Source: Azadirachta indica (lineage: Eukaryota; Streptophyta; Magnoliopsida; Sapindales; Meliaceae). Taken from it: a stretch of 64,000 nt of DNA. The translations under genes and the position numbers were made by a program. Below the pieces are notes generated by a model. The model ran no database searches and was not told the origin of the DNA. It saw only the letters and a list, made by a program, of their open reading frames with translations. The DNA lies in NCBI GenBank assembly GCA_022749755.1, contig CM040442.1, positions 9,088,457 through 9,152,456 on the forward strand. Reading direction: 5' to 3'. Shown in pieces: positions 24,483 to 38,297 of this stretch (the stretch's first letter is position 1; each line of letters begins with the position of its first letter).

Positions 24483-27400
24483 TTATTTTAAAACCTTAAA
24501 TTTAAAATTATTCTACGACGGCCACGTTATTTATGGTCTTACTTTTCATAATAATTGAGCTCACAAAACAAGTAAAAAGTTTTAATCCATTTACTTTGAT
24601 AATTAACAAATGAGGGCAAATATTGTTCAGGTATAACATTTCAACCCTTATTGTTGTGCGATTTGAAAAGTTGAACTAAGTAGTGGTATTAAAATGTTTA
24701 AGAATAAAATAATATGCACAAAATAATTATATTTTTAAATATTAGAGACAATTATTATTTAAAAAAAGATCTTATCTTTTCGTTATTTTCCCTCTTTCTT
24801 TCTTACTATTAGCAAAACCAATAAACTTTTTCACCCAACACACGAAGTTCATCAAATCGTTTTATTAAACTGAGTTATTGTGGATAAAAGTTGAATTTTT
24901 TGCGACCCCCATATTTCTTTTAACAGTTATTTCTTGATGTTAAAAAAAACATTAATATTTTTGCAACATTTTATTTGCTATCATAAAAAACCTATTTTCT
25001 TATATTCAAACCATTAATTTAGTTTCCTTCAATACATCACAATACATTACTTTTAAATTTCTAAATTTGTCAAAATAGATTAACTCAAGTATAAAAAGAT
25101 TATTCATAACAGCAGAATGCAAGAAAACTCCAACTTCATTTCATGCATATATAAACAATTTATTTGGTAGAATGAGTTAAGTGAGTATTTATGAATTATT
25201 TGCCCAAAAAAAAAAAAAAAAAACAAGTGCATGACTGATGAATTTTCATGATATAAAAAATAAAGTTATGGTGTCAATATAATACATATGAAGATTATGA
25301 AAAAATATTTCTTTAAAAACAAATTGTTTAAAATAATGTATTGTTATAAATTAAACTCTAATTTTTAAAATTCTACCATGAACATTAAATTGATCATAAA
25401 ATTAGTCATTAAATTGGCTATTAATTAAATCATATACAATAACTCCAACAATTAACCTAATGTTAGTGATAACCATATTTTAAAATTTTCTCCAATATAT
25501 ATTTTTGAAAATAATAGTTCTAAGAGTTTGGATTTGATTGCTATTATTAGAAATTTAAATTTTGATAAACGTTTTAATTATAAAATGTGCTTGAAAGTAC
25601 TTCTTTAAGGATAGATTTCACTCCTCTAACACAATTTCCCAGTGTAATAAAATATATCACATGAAAATTCTAAGTAAAATTACTATCAGTTCTAATAATG
25701 GAAAAGGAAGATACTTTTTGTTAAAAGGAGACAACTAATTTTTTTAAGAAGTATTACAACGAAGGAAAAAATGTAATTAAAGATGATAAAACACTATTTA
25801 TGAAGCTTCATCTAAAACATTTCAAAATATAAAACTCATTATTGCATAAGTTCTTTTTAGTGTACATAATTGTTTTGAAGTGTTGTTTTAATGATTTCAT
25901 TGCTAAAAGTATCTACGTCTAGTTGCTATAGAAACATAAAAGTATTTTAGTTATAAACTGAAAATATTTTTTACAATAAACATAAAAAGTATTTTGGTTA
26001 TAAATAAAAAATATTTTTTACATTGTAAAAAGGAAAAAAATTGTAATGGAAAATAATTTCGAAAACTTAATTTCTGGTCACTCACTTTAAACCCTACTCA
26101 ATTTTATATAAATTAAAAAATTTCAACAATAAAAAATCAAACTAATTAAATTATCTTCTTGCTAACTTTTACGAGTTACAACTTATTTTCTATAAACAAC
26201 TAGAAAAAAATTATATATGAGCAAGTTTGTTAGTTACAAAATTATTAAAGGCCTTTCCATATAACCCTCCTCTTTTATACGGTTTCGTTATAAATTGTAA
26301 TATTCATTAATTTTCTAATAAATCAAAATGAAAAAATACATATTCATTAAAATACATCCATTAAAATAAAATAATAAATAAATAAATATTCTATGGATTA
26401 AGTTTCTTCTTAAAAGCATGGCACGACTTGGTGTTGTTTGATTTTATAATTTGAGTTATTAGTTCTCTCTTAATAATTGTGCGATAAAAATCACTTAAAA
26501 TAATAATAACAACTATTATTAAATTTAAGGAAATATTTTATTTTTAAAAAATTGTGACGACTAAAAATATTATTTTATAGTAATTAAAAATAATAAAAAC
26601 TTTATTTACGTAATCATGTCATTTTAAAACCCTAACTTTAAAATTATCCAAACCATTAGTTTAGTTTCCTCTAATACATCATAATATAAACTTCTAAATT
26701 TGGTCAGAGCAACTCTTAAATTTCTATGGTGCCATTTATTTGGAAGAATAGGTCAAATGGGAAATTTGACCTATTTAAAAGAAAAAAAAGTGAATTGCAT
26801 GATTTAATTTTAACAAATGATAAAGGAGACAAATGTGAAATTTATGAATTATTTGCCAAAAAAAATGGAAGGGCATGACTAACGAATTTTCATAATCTAA
26901 AACATTTTTTTATATATTAAAGTATAAATGATAATTTAAAATTATTATAAAATGAAAACAAAGCATGTTGTCAACAGTGTAAATTAATTTTTTTTTTGGT
27001 TGCTTCATACTTCAATAAATATAGTTGAATTATGAGTTCATTGATAATTAGAATCCCTCCATATATTAGCAAAAAGGTTGTATTTATTAATTATTTTGTT
27101 TTATTGACTCCAAATAATTATTTGTAAGAACATTAAAATCACATGTAATTTAATTAATTTTACAAATAAATAAATAAATTATTATTTATAAGAAAATATA
27201 TCCATTAAATTAAAATAAAAAAATCACAAGCTTTTTTTGTATCCTAACCATGCAAAAGTTATTATTGTTCTGTTTCATAATTTTCTGAACCTTTCTTCTC
27301 TAAAGTGATTATGAAGTGAAACTGCTCCAAATAATATCCACCCGAAATTATTTTAAGTTAAAAATAGTTTAAAATAATAACAATAACTGTTATAAAGTTT

Positions 27401-27560
27401 GGTGAAATATTTTGTAATCAAAAAAGTTATGAGCACAAAAATGTTATTTAGTTAATTATGTATTTTAAAAAACTTAAAAGTATAAAATTATCCAAACCAT
27501 TAGTTTAGTTCCCCTATATACATGGTTACATCACTTTAAAATTTTTAAATTGGCAAAAGT
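24483..27560 (+). repeat. Array units carrying three landmarks (25020, 26661, 27501)
   Basis: Non-coding. The stretch at 25020-25480 is one of the best preserved landmark-to-tail copies; it matches 40119-40690 block by block, including TTAGTCATTAAATTGGCTAT and AATTAACCTAATGTTA. The next two copies are truncated and more diverged. No gene is present. Confidence 0.65.
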
Positions 27561-27564
27561 AATA

Positions 27565-27890
27565 TAACCTCTTAATTTTTAATAAATCAAGAAACTCTTA
27601 TAATTTTTAAGGAAATATTGAGATATTCCTGAAACTATTATTCTTACTTTAAATTAATTATTTTACCCTTCAATTATTAAATGAACATATAAAATAATCA
27701 TATTATTCGTACTTTTATTTTGTAATAACCAATGTAATTTTATTTTAATATTTAAATTTAAAAAGTAATAACAATATTTGATCCTTAATTATTTTCTACT
27801 TTCAAATTTGCAATCAAATTTTTTTAAAATAGAGAATTTATTTAAGATAGTATTATTTTAAAAATCATTTATAATCAATATTGTGAAAGT
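27565..27890. mobile_element. Solitary arm of the 23628-24473 foldback family
   Basis: This sequence follows the left arm of the element at 23628-24473 over most of its length. Matching phrases include TTTTATTTTGTAATAACCAAT, a GATCCTTAATTATTT-like block, and CAATCAAATTTTTT followed by ATAGA.AATTTATTTAA. The outer terminal repeat and the second arm are missing. It is a truncated or internally collapsed copy. Confidence 0.55.
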
Positions 27891-30800
27891 TCAAAAATAA
27901 TATAAATTAATAAATATTAACAAAGAAATTGATTATAGCTTATTAAGAATAAAAATATTAAAATGTATCCATTAAAAAAAATAATTTTTTCACAGGTTTT
28001 TTCTCCCTCTTCCATAGATGTCATAACTTATTGTTAATAATAAGTATACTTTAAACTCTTTTTAAATATGTATATTTTAAAATATTATAACTATTCTTTT
28101 TCCTTTTTTATGTTCTATTATGTCACTCTCGACCTTATCCTATACACCATGTACAAAAAGATTATGAAAAAATTCAATGATGAAACATAAAACTAATTAA
28201 ATTATTTTCTAAGAATATTACAAAAAATTGTATATGAGTGATCAAGTATGTTTAAACCAAAATATGTAAAAATTATATTTAATAGCAATTATATAAGATA
28301 ATAGTATAAATTAATATCACAGTTACTAATATAATTTTACATGTTATAACTATGATATTATACCCATGATGAATTTAATATTGACAGGGAAAAATTTTTA
28401 GTATGACGGTTTTAACGAGATTATCTAATAAAATTATATCATATATTATACATTATTTATTTTTTATTATATAATTACATAATGACATTATCAATTAACA
28501 TTTAATGTTGTTAATACAACATTACCCATTTAAAGAAAAAGAGATAGTGTTAATATGTTTAGCGCTTGTACTCTTTAATAAACACTTTTTTAGCAGCTTT
28601 ATAAAAACAGTTCTTATTTGATTGATAATTATAATAAAATACTTATGTTGTTGAAGATACGATAATCTTATAGATTAGATAATACTGAATTTGATGGTAC
28701 TAGTGCTGTTATTGTATTATGAATATGTTGGTGACTATAAAAATAATGCCGATGACTTTTATTTATTTTAATTTATGTAGTTTATAAAACATAAAATTTA
28801 ATTTTTTTCACTACTTATCATAGTAACTAGGACTAATAATACTAATACTGCATTAACGCAAATTATAAAATTATAATTTATTTTTATTTTAAAATCATCT
28901 AATACTATTGAATTATTATCTTAGTTTCCTCCAATACATCTCTTTAAATTTAAAAAGAAATAAAAAATAATTCACCCTATATGTCAAAAATAAATGAAAA
29001 AACCAATTATTTGAGGGAAGGTAAGTTTTTTCAGTAAATTATAATTTTTTAGGCTATATTGTAGATAGTGTTGAAAATTATTAATTGTATAAGAATTCCT
29101 TTAATATATGTAAGTCATTAAAGGCAAATATTAAAGTTCCATATGATTTTGTTATAAAACATAAATATTTAAAGTTGAAAAGCATAAATAATCAATAAAT
29201 AAAATATTTAGTTGTTAATAAGACCTATATATTTAGGCCCCAACGATATTTAAATATAAATTTGATGATATTTAGATATATAACTAAAAGTATTTAGGCA
29301 TAAACCTGAATGATAGTTATTATTAATAAGTGCTATTTTTTTTAGACTCAACTAATATTTATTATTGAACCTTGATAATTATTATAATTGAACTCGAATA
29401 ATATTTTATACTAAATTTGACTGATAATTATACTGAACAATATTATTACTTTTGTAATATTCTTTTTTAAACTATGACTGATGTTTATTTATTAACTTAC
29501 TTTTTTTAATTTTATTTTTTTATATTATATTACAATCTATTTCTAAAAGTTTAGATACGAGAATTATACTTCACCCCAAATATCTATGTATGTACGTACT
29601 ATGATATCTTTTTACAAATTGGAAAGATCTACCAACTTATAATATAGTAGAAAAACTCATAATATTGTAGGGCATCTCACAATTGACAAGATTGGAGAAT
29701 ACTTTTGTAAATATTTAATCATCAAGATCAGATATTTTAAATTATATTTGTAATTAATATAAATAAAAATAAATACATACTTTTTAATATATCATGAAAT
29801 TCTTTAGCCGTAAGAACTTCTTCTAGAAATCTAGAGTGATGATTTGTAAGCAGAGTTTCAACTCCTTAAATTTTGTAAGAAGCTAAAACTAGAACTAAAA
29901 CTAAAATAAAATAGTTAATTTTAAATAATATCAAATTGATTTTTGTTTTTCGCACACACAGTGGCAACTGTTAATATCAAAATTTTTACTTAATATCAAT
30001 TAATAAATTTCTTTGTACACATTAAAAAGATCATTGATTTTCTTTTTGTCTTAACTTATATATTGTTCATTTGAGTTTTTGGAATGCTAATTTTAGTAAG
30101 AATATAATTGGAGATGACCAAGTGTTTTATGCTTTTCGTCTGACTATGGTGGGCCTGATCAATTGTTCATAAAATTTTTGGTTTAAGAAGAATACGAGTC
30201 AAGCAGTCTAGCTGGTAACTGTTCATCGATAGGTATTAGCCCATTTCTTGGCCTTTATATGTTCCAATATTGTGCCCATAAAAGATAAGAGAAACTGGCC
30301 CAATACAGACTAACCTAATTTGTTAATTAAGATCGATATTAATGTTGTTTACCTTCATGATCTCCCAAAAGTTTTTTTAAACAAAGGAGAAAAGTATGAA
30401 TATTATGTTTATAAATTAATGGTGAAAATAGAGCAATTAAAATATTAGCAAAAGACATACACTATTAGAATTTCGCTACATATATATTTTACTTTTACTA
30501 ATTTGAAAAATAGTTTTTTAGTAACCTCATCAATTTAATCCATAAATTTTAACAAAAATAAGAGTAATATATTACATATTTTAAAATTATAACAAAAATT
30601 TTAAACAAATGATTTGTATAGTTCAAAACTAGTAGAACTAAAGTCTCCTTTTGGCCAAACTTTAACATTGAAAATTTAGTAATTTTATCTTAATAAAATT
30701 AAGTCATTTAATGTTCATTGTAACTTTCAAAATACTTCAATAAATTTTATTTAGTTTCTAATATGTGAAGTTTATCTAATCATTTATAAAAATGTGATAT

Positions 30801-32120
30801 ATTATAAGATAAGAGGTTGAGATTAAACTCGTATTCTTTTAGGATAAGATTTTAACTTGGAATAAATTTATGTGTGTTTTAAAACTAAATAAATATGGTA
30901 AATGACTTGTATTAATAACAAATTTCTCTAATTTTAATTAATCTTAAGTTAATGAAAATAAGATTTTCAACTTATTGGTTTTCCACACTTTAGGTTTTGT
31001 ACTTTTTTGGGTGTTAGTCTAATTACATAATAAATATTCTTTTGATTTGAATCATATTTGAGATATTTTTATCTGTCACACTATTGACCTACAATTCGTA
31101 CTCCAAATCCTTTCATGTGTTTATTTATCATTTAGACCAAACCAATGTTATTTTAGTTTTGGATTTAGGTTTGAGCCCAAATTCCATTTTTTAGTATTAA
31201 CACTAGTATACCGTTGATGAATGATTTTGGAGATGGCTACATTACATTTTTTTAATTGCATTATTTATATTGGTGTTTGCAAAAGAAAAAAAATTCTAAT
31301 TAGCTTTTAAATCTTTTATATTTATATAATATTTTTTATATCCTTAATATTTACATGATACTTTTTGAATTAAAATAATTCTATTTAAAATTTAATTTCT
31401 CATGCAAATTGAAAAAAATCACCACTCTAGAAGGTTTGGATTTCTCTGAAAAAATATTTTGTTACCAAATGATATTAGAAAGTTTAGCATTCACGTGATA
31501 CTTTACAAGTTTGTTTTATATTCACATAAAATTATGGTTATTAAATAACATTTATGCTTTTTAAATTATTAAAATTTGTTAAGAATTTCCCTTTATTTTT
31601 TTTTAAATTTATGAAAATTTCTTTTCTTTGTAAAAATTTGACGACAAATTTTGAATTATTAAATCGGCTTCAATTTATATATCATTAAAATATGATTATA
31701 ATTGGGCCAAATAAAAATCATTAAAATTATCAAACTTGACAATTTGAGTTGGAAAAGCCTTTTCTTTTCGTCCTTTGAAATATTGGTGTCTTGAAAAGAA
31801 TGAATTTGTGTATATTACTTCCAATCAAACATGATAAAGTAACTATAATATAATAAAAGTCTTTTATTTTAATTAAATTAAGGAAATTTAGTTAAAATAG
31901 AGTTTTATTTTGATTAAATGTTACTTTACAAATTAATTTAATTATTTCAATTAATAAAAGGATTTTTCTTGCAAAACAAATATTTTATAAGAGAGATTTA
32001 TTTTAAATAAATCTTATCACAATTAATATTTTATAAGAGAATATTTAAATATTATCTTTATACTAAAGAATTTAGATTTTGTTACTTTTACACTCAATAG
32101 TCCAACAATAAACATAAATT
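27891..32120. repeat. Diverged array sequence, no gene
   Basis: AT-rich non-coding DNA with one clear landmark (28921). The segment at 30315-30670 recurs at 40815-41095 (shared phrases TTGTTAATTAAGAT, GAGCAATTAAAA, TTTTAACAAAAATAAGAGTA). The segment at 31300-31470 recurs at 43478-43640 and about 38835-39000. At 29290-29450 short irregular phrases such as GATAATTATTATAATTGAAC repeat. A less AT-rich patch at 30090-30310 has no recognisable coding content. Confidence 0.5.
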
Positions 32121-32130
32121 AATTGGCAAA

Positions 32131-32367
32131 GAATATGTCGGTGGCAGAATAAGAGGATTTTCTATTGATCGATCAATAACATATCATGGTTTTATGAAGA
32201 TATTATATGAGGCATTTAAAATTAATCCTTCTAAATTTATCATAAAGATAAAAACTAAGTATTCGGTGTGTACACAATCAGGGGTGGGTTTTATAGTAGC
32301 GAATATCACAACTGAACTGGACTTTCGAGCATTCATGTCAACCAATAGTCCTTATATGGTTAGCTGA
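32131..32367 (+). pseudogene. MULE transposase N-terminal fragment (decayed)
   Basis: A 78-codon open stretch ends at a TGA and has no start codon of its own. The translation begins EYVGGRIRGFSIDRSITYHG, continues through ILYEAFKINPSKF and IIKIKTKY, and ends near FMSTNSPYMVS. The order YVGG, then S-I-D-x-x-I-T-Y, then a helix ending I-N-P, then a basic I-K-T strand resembles the N-terminal region of plant Mutator-like transposases, where a short ubiquitin-like beta-grasp domain precedes the zinc finger and catalytic DDE domain. None of the latter is visible downstream. Its G content also differs from the surroundings. I infer a remnant of an autonomous element. The resemblance is from memory of the family pattern, so confidence is moderate. 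Confidence 0.55.
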
Positions 32368-35300
32368 AAAGGATATTGCCCACTATATATTACCTTGGAT
32401 CAGACATCAAATTTATGGGAATGTTTAATTTACAAGAATGTTTGTTTGTTTAGAAACTATTAATCTCTCGGCAATTTAATTTTGCTCTTATTTAGTCATT
32501 ACTCTTGATGAATAAAACAAAATAATAACTATATTTATTATCAAATTTAATAAAAAATTTCATGTTTAAAAAATTGTGGTATATAATAACAAAATTTAAT
32601 GATATTATTATTTTATTGTTTATGTTATTATAAAATCTTAAATTTAAAATTATCAATATGATTAGTTTAATTTCCTCCAATAAATCACAACAATAATTTT
32701 TTTATTTTGTTAGAAACGACTAATTCAAGACAAAAACTCATAGAATGAGTAAAGTAATTACCTTATGAATTATTTACAGTAGAAAAAGAAAAAGAGAGTG
32801 AAGTGCATGAGGAATTTTCATAATATACAATGTTTTATTAACTCGTTTTCAACATTCCGGCCTAACCTAAAAAATTTAGATCCATTTTTGCTTTATCAAA
32901 ATTTTTAAATTGTACGTTATTGTGCCCATGCTGAATTTTGAGTTTTATATTTTTAGTCTTTTTATAAATTTTTATTAACTAAACTTATTAACATATTACT
33001 TCGTTTCATTTTTAGATAACTATTAGTATAAATATTGTAGATTTTTTCTAATCTTTAAATTATTTTAAAAAATATAATTAATAATTTGTACTTTCATATT
33101 GGTTCATCGTGTTATAATGCTTTAAAATATAAGTTCACACAAACCCATTTGAACTTTTACACTGTTGCAGATTAGTCTATTTTGTCCGTTTATTTATCAA
33201 ATATTAAATTATTAAAATTAATTAAACTGTCTTAATTTATTATTTTATTAAAGTTTAAAATGAAATATCCTTAAAATAATTATTTAAAAAATATTTGAAT
33301 AAGTATCACAAATATTTTTATATCTATCAATAAATTAGATATTTATTTAGAATAAAAATGTGAAACATGTGTTATTATTACTTTTTTAATGATGATTACC
33401 AAAGAAAAAATTCTAACCCTTCAATATAATTTCACATAAAAAATAATAATTTCTAATTCACTTAAATAAAATGTTTATTATTTAACATTTAATTTTCCTT
33501 AACGTTCTTAACTCCGGCAATAAATAGAAAAGTTTCACATTAATTAAGAAAACAATAATGCCATAATTCTCAGTGTTAACTCAAGTATCACTGTTTTAAA
33601 TTAATTATATGTTGTTCATCAATCAGATAAGGAAATAGTGGAATAAAAATTATTTTAAGATCATAAAAATTTACCCTCCCAACTAATGAAATTCATATAA
33701 CTTAAGATGTAAAAAATTGTTATATCTTAATATTGTTAGCAAGAGTGAGATTGAATTAAATTATAATTTTTTAATTTTCTTAATTAAATAGATTTAGTTT
33801 AAGTTGTAAAGTAAAAAATCAATAATATATAATTTTTTAATTAATTTTTTAATTAAAACACACTAAGCTTAAAAACAAATAGATTAATATGTTTGATCAT
33901 GGAGACATTTTGGATATTTGTTAACTTTTTAAGCTATGAGAAAATAAATAAATTTATCATTACAAAGGAGAAAAAGCATGGTGTTATAGAGTAGACAAAT
34001 TATTTCATATTCATAAAATTGACAAGAGAAAGAAATATACACAATGCCTTAATAAATTATGAAACATGTAACTGGGCCAAAAAACTTATTATTTATTAAA
34101 ACCAATATTTATTTTCTAATTCTTCCATAAAAATATCGCAATAATATTGTAAAATTTTATAACATAATAACCAATTTGATTATCATGGTTAAAATTATCT
34201 AGAGATAGAAGTATTCTTTCACCCTTATGTCGATTTTAATATTTAAAATTATTCATAAATGAACGTTTGCTTTTATCCACATATTAAATCTATAAAAATA
34301 TATCAATAAACAAAATCATCTTTTATACTAACTAAAAATAATAATAATGTTATTTCATTATTTATATTATTATAAGACCTCGACCTTATCAAAATTATTA
34401 GTTTAGTTTTCTCTAAAATATCACAATAATAAATTTCTAAATTTGCTAAAAATAACTACCTCCGCAATAAAAATATCATTCCTAGAAGAAACATGTGAGA
34501 AAAACTGTAACATCATGACATGACTATATGAGCATAAATCACAATAAAGTTAGAAGTTAATGAATTATTTGCAACAGGGAGGAAAAATAAAATTTATGAA
34601 TTATCATAAACTTGAATCCTATAAAATGAATTAAACTTACTGTAAAATGAAAAACAAAATATGATTTCAATAGGATAGATGTAAAAATTATTAATTAATA
34701 GATTAAATTGTGTTAAGAACATATAAATTAAGTTGTTTCCGCTTATCAAAATAAAAATAAGAATTCTCTGATTTTTTTTTTACAATAATCATTCTTTAAA
34801 AAAAAAGTGATTTCCCTTTCTGTTGATATAAATTAAAGAAATTTTAATTATTTCAACAAAGACACGTGTTTCAATAACAATGTTTTATTCAATTTTATAT
34901 TTAATAATAATTTAAATCATGAATAATTTAATAATATAAAAGTTTGATAATCTTTTACCTTGTAATCAAATCATGGTTTACATATATATAGAGTATTTTA
35001 TTTTCTTTTTATAATTTTAATTTGATTGCTTATTCATAACAACAGTTCAGTTAGACGGAAAAAAGAAATTGTTTAACAGCTTGCATACATATTTTTTACC
35101 CGTCCTCTATCTTATTTTTACTACAAAAAAATAGAAATTTTTTGTTAAATGATAAAATTGTTTTTCCTGGTATAGTTAGAATCTGAGACTAAACCAAAGG
35201 ATATATTCATAATTCTATTTTTTCTAAATCTCACAAAGAATCCAAAAATCATCTATAATTTAATAATATTAAAAATAAATGAATTAAAATATTATTCGAA

Positions 35301-35930
35301 AAGATTTATAATGTATTCATTAAAATAAAAGCAAAACAGACTGCAATTATTTGCTAACAAAATCCATCTTAATTAACTTTGGAAGGTGACTTTGCTACTT
35401 ATAATCGGCACAATGGGTACAACTCGTTAACCTTAATTATTAGTATTATTTTTCTCAAATTAAAATTTACTTTAGTTTCCTCCAATACATCACAACACAT
35501 TGGCTTCTAAATTTGCTAAAACAACTAAACATAAATTGTCCATTGAATGGAGGAAAATGCAAGAAAAACTCCAACTCTATTTCACGGATATTACCACACC
35601 ATTTATAATGCTCTTTGTGTCGTTAATTTGGTAAAATTAGGTATGATGAATTATTTATAACAGAACAAAATAGTAGAAAAAAAAAGAAGCGTATTGCATG
35701 AAAAAGTTTGATAATATAAAATACTTTTAAGGAGTTTTAACACATAACTCCTTTGAGATATCAGATTTTATCAACTAAAAAGAAAGTATTAAGAAAGACA
35801 TATTTACCAAGTTTATTAGTCAACTAGTACAATTAGGGGCTATCTAATAAAATTGCACAATAACTTTGTTCTTTTGAAGATAAAAACCTATTCCTCTTCT
35901 GAATGTCTTAACACTTGCATGTTTGTTTAG
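32368..35930 (+). repeat. Array units with landmarks at 32663, 34401 and 35471
   Basis: Non-coding. The stretch from 34180 to 34800 has a second version at about 49250-50040; shared phrases include AAAATTATCTAGAGAT, TTCACCCT.ATGTCG, AGAACATATAAATTAAGTT and TTTCCGCTTA. This shows that several unit subtypes alternate in the array. Confidence 0.55.
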
Positions 35931-35934
35931 AAAT

Positions 35935-36790
35935 TTGATATAAATATTAAATAAATGTAAATTAAATTTATCATTAACTAAAATTTTCATTTAAAAAATA
36001 TTAATAAAATATAAATTAAATTTCTAATTTGGATAAATATTAACTAAATATAAATTAAATTTGACGAAATGCAAATTAAATTTGTCATTAGTTAAATTTT
36101 TATTTTGGATAAAATATTAATAAATGTAAATTAAATTTGTTATTAATTAAATTTTTAATTTTTAACATTAAATAGATCTAAATTAAATTTCTTAAATTTT
36201 AACATTTCAATTAGCAATTAAATTTGTCATTAATTAAAATTTTTTATTTTGAATAAAATATTAACTAAATGTAAATTAAGTTTTTCATCAATTAAGTTTA
36301 TAATTTAGATAAATATTAACAAAATATAGATTAAATTTAAGGCAATGTATATTAAATTTGTCATTAGTTAAATTTTTATTTTGGGTAAAATATTAAATAA
36401 ATGTAAATTAAATTTTTCATTAATTAAAATTTTAATTATTTTTTAATTTTTTAAACATTAAATAAATTTAAATTAAATTTTTTAAATTCTATCGTATAAC
36501 ATTTAAATTAGAAATTAAATTTGTCGTTAATTGAATTTTTATTTTTGATAAAATATTAACCATACATAAAATAAATTTGTCATTGATTGAATTTCTGATT
36601 TGAATAAATATTAACTAAATATAAATTAAATTTGACAAAATATAAATTAAATTTGTTATTAACTAATTTTTTATTTTGGATAAAATATTAACTAAATATA
36701 AATTAAATTTATCATTAAATTTTTAATTATTTTTTAATTTTTTTTAAATACTATATAAATTAAAATTAAATATTTTAAATTTTGTCTTAA
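35935..36790 (+). repeat. Hierarchical tandem repeat (~60-bp units in a ~280-295-bp higher-order unit)
   Basis: A short motif of the form TAAATTAAATTTGTCATTA followed by ATTTTTATTTTGGATAAAAT is repeated with variation about a dozen times. On top of this, longer phrases starting GATAAATATTAAC recur near 36031, 36308 and 36603 in the same internal order, giving a higher-order period of roughly 277-295 bp and about 2.6 copies. There is no coding potential. Confidence 0.8.
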
Positions 36791-36860
36791 AACAATTAAT
36801 AATATTATAGTCATTTTAATAAAAATAGATAGTCAACTAACGATCCAGTCATCCCAGAGA

Positions 36861-37148
36861 GGTAAATGTTTCTTTCTTAATATTTTATCTGCAATTAATA
36901 AAATTTGAAACTTCAAGAAAGATGTGTGAAAAATTATTATTTAATTTGAGGTATGAATGGTAATATTAAAAAATTAGCATAATAATATTTTTATCAGTCG
37001 TCGAGGTAAATGTTCCTTTCTTAATATTTTATCTGTAACTAATAAAATTTGAAACCTTAGAGAGGAAAGTGTGAAAAATTATTATTTAATTTGAGGTATA
37101 AATGATAATTTTAAAAAATTGGCATAATAACATATTTATCCCTAAATT
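36861..37148 (+). repeat. 144-bp direct tandem duplication
   Basis: GGTAAATGTTTCTTTCTTAA at 36861 and its counterpart at 37005 begin two copies of the same sequence. Both continue through TTTTATCTG.AA.TAATAAAA, GTGTGAAAAATTATTATTTA and GGCATAATAA. The copies differ by scattered substitutions. Confidence 0.85.
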
Positions 37149-38290
37149 TTATTAAAATAATAAATCAAATATGATTTGTCAGTTTTAAAAATTTAGTCCC
37201 TCTCTTTTCAATGATGTAGCAATAGAGATATAAATTGTGTTGTGTTGCTTTGGCCTGCCTAACCCAAAAGAATTCAAGTATATTCGTGTTTTGTGTCATG
37301 TTGTGCTCGTTATAAACTTTTTGTTTTATATTTTAATTATTTTTAATAAATTTTATTAATTAAAATTATTAAAAGATTACTTAATTTAGTTTTTAGACAA
37401 TTATTAGTATTGATATTGCTGACTTATTCTAATTAATTTTTAAATTATTTAAGAAAATATAATTAATTTTTTATGTTTTCGTGCCAGCCTATTTTGCCTT
37501 CATACGTTAAAATATGAATTTGAAGCGAACTCATAGTTTTCTTGATATAGCATGCCAGTTCAACCCATTTTACACCTCTACGTATTGTGGTTTAAATTGA
37601 AATTGTTAAAATTGAATAAAAAATATCGTTGCAAAAAGTTTAGGGATGAAAATGTTTTTCTTTAAAATTTATTATAAAAAAAGAAATACAATATATTATT
37701 ATTATAATTGTTTATCTCTTATGATATTTAGCGATTCTACTGCATGGTAATTATATTTTAAAATTACATCGCTTTAATTTTTAAACAAATCTATCATTCA
37801 ACCATAAAAAATTATTCAAATAATAATTCAACCGTTCTAACTACATGTTTATTTTTTATTATTAAGTTTGAATACATTAAATTTCCGTCCTTTAGATATT
37901 TTAAAGGTGTTTGGTTTTCAATTTAACGCTGAAAATTTAATAATTATTAGAAGTACAATATGCAAACCAAAAGAGGGTAAATTACATATTTACAAAAGCA
38001 CTATATATATTGAAAGTAAGAGGCCAAAATCGAACTAAATTCTTGTTATAAACATAAACTTAAAAGATATAATATTCTTACGTAATAACTAAACAATAAG
38101 CTTAAGGAGTGATATTGGCAGTTTAATTTGGTTCAGCTTCCAACAATTCAAAACAATAATTCCCTGTAACTACAGACCATTAGCGTCCAACACCAGAAGG
38201 TGCAACTATAAATTTTGAGGGGGCAATTTTTTTTTTTTCAAATTTAAATTTTATGAAAGCAAACGTTGTCTCGGTTTATGGTAATAATAT
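37149..38290. other. AT-rich non-coding stretch
   Basis: Mostly diverged repeat-derived sequence. The part at 37200-37560 resembles 32840-33130 and 53130-53540 (phrases such as TTTTGAGTTTTATATTTTTA-like blocks and CGCTCGTATTGGAT-like blocks), so it belongs to another module of the array. No gene is seen. Confidence 0.45.
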
Positions 38291-38297
38291 TATAAGT

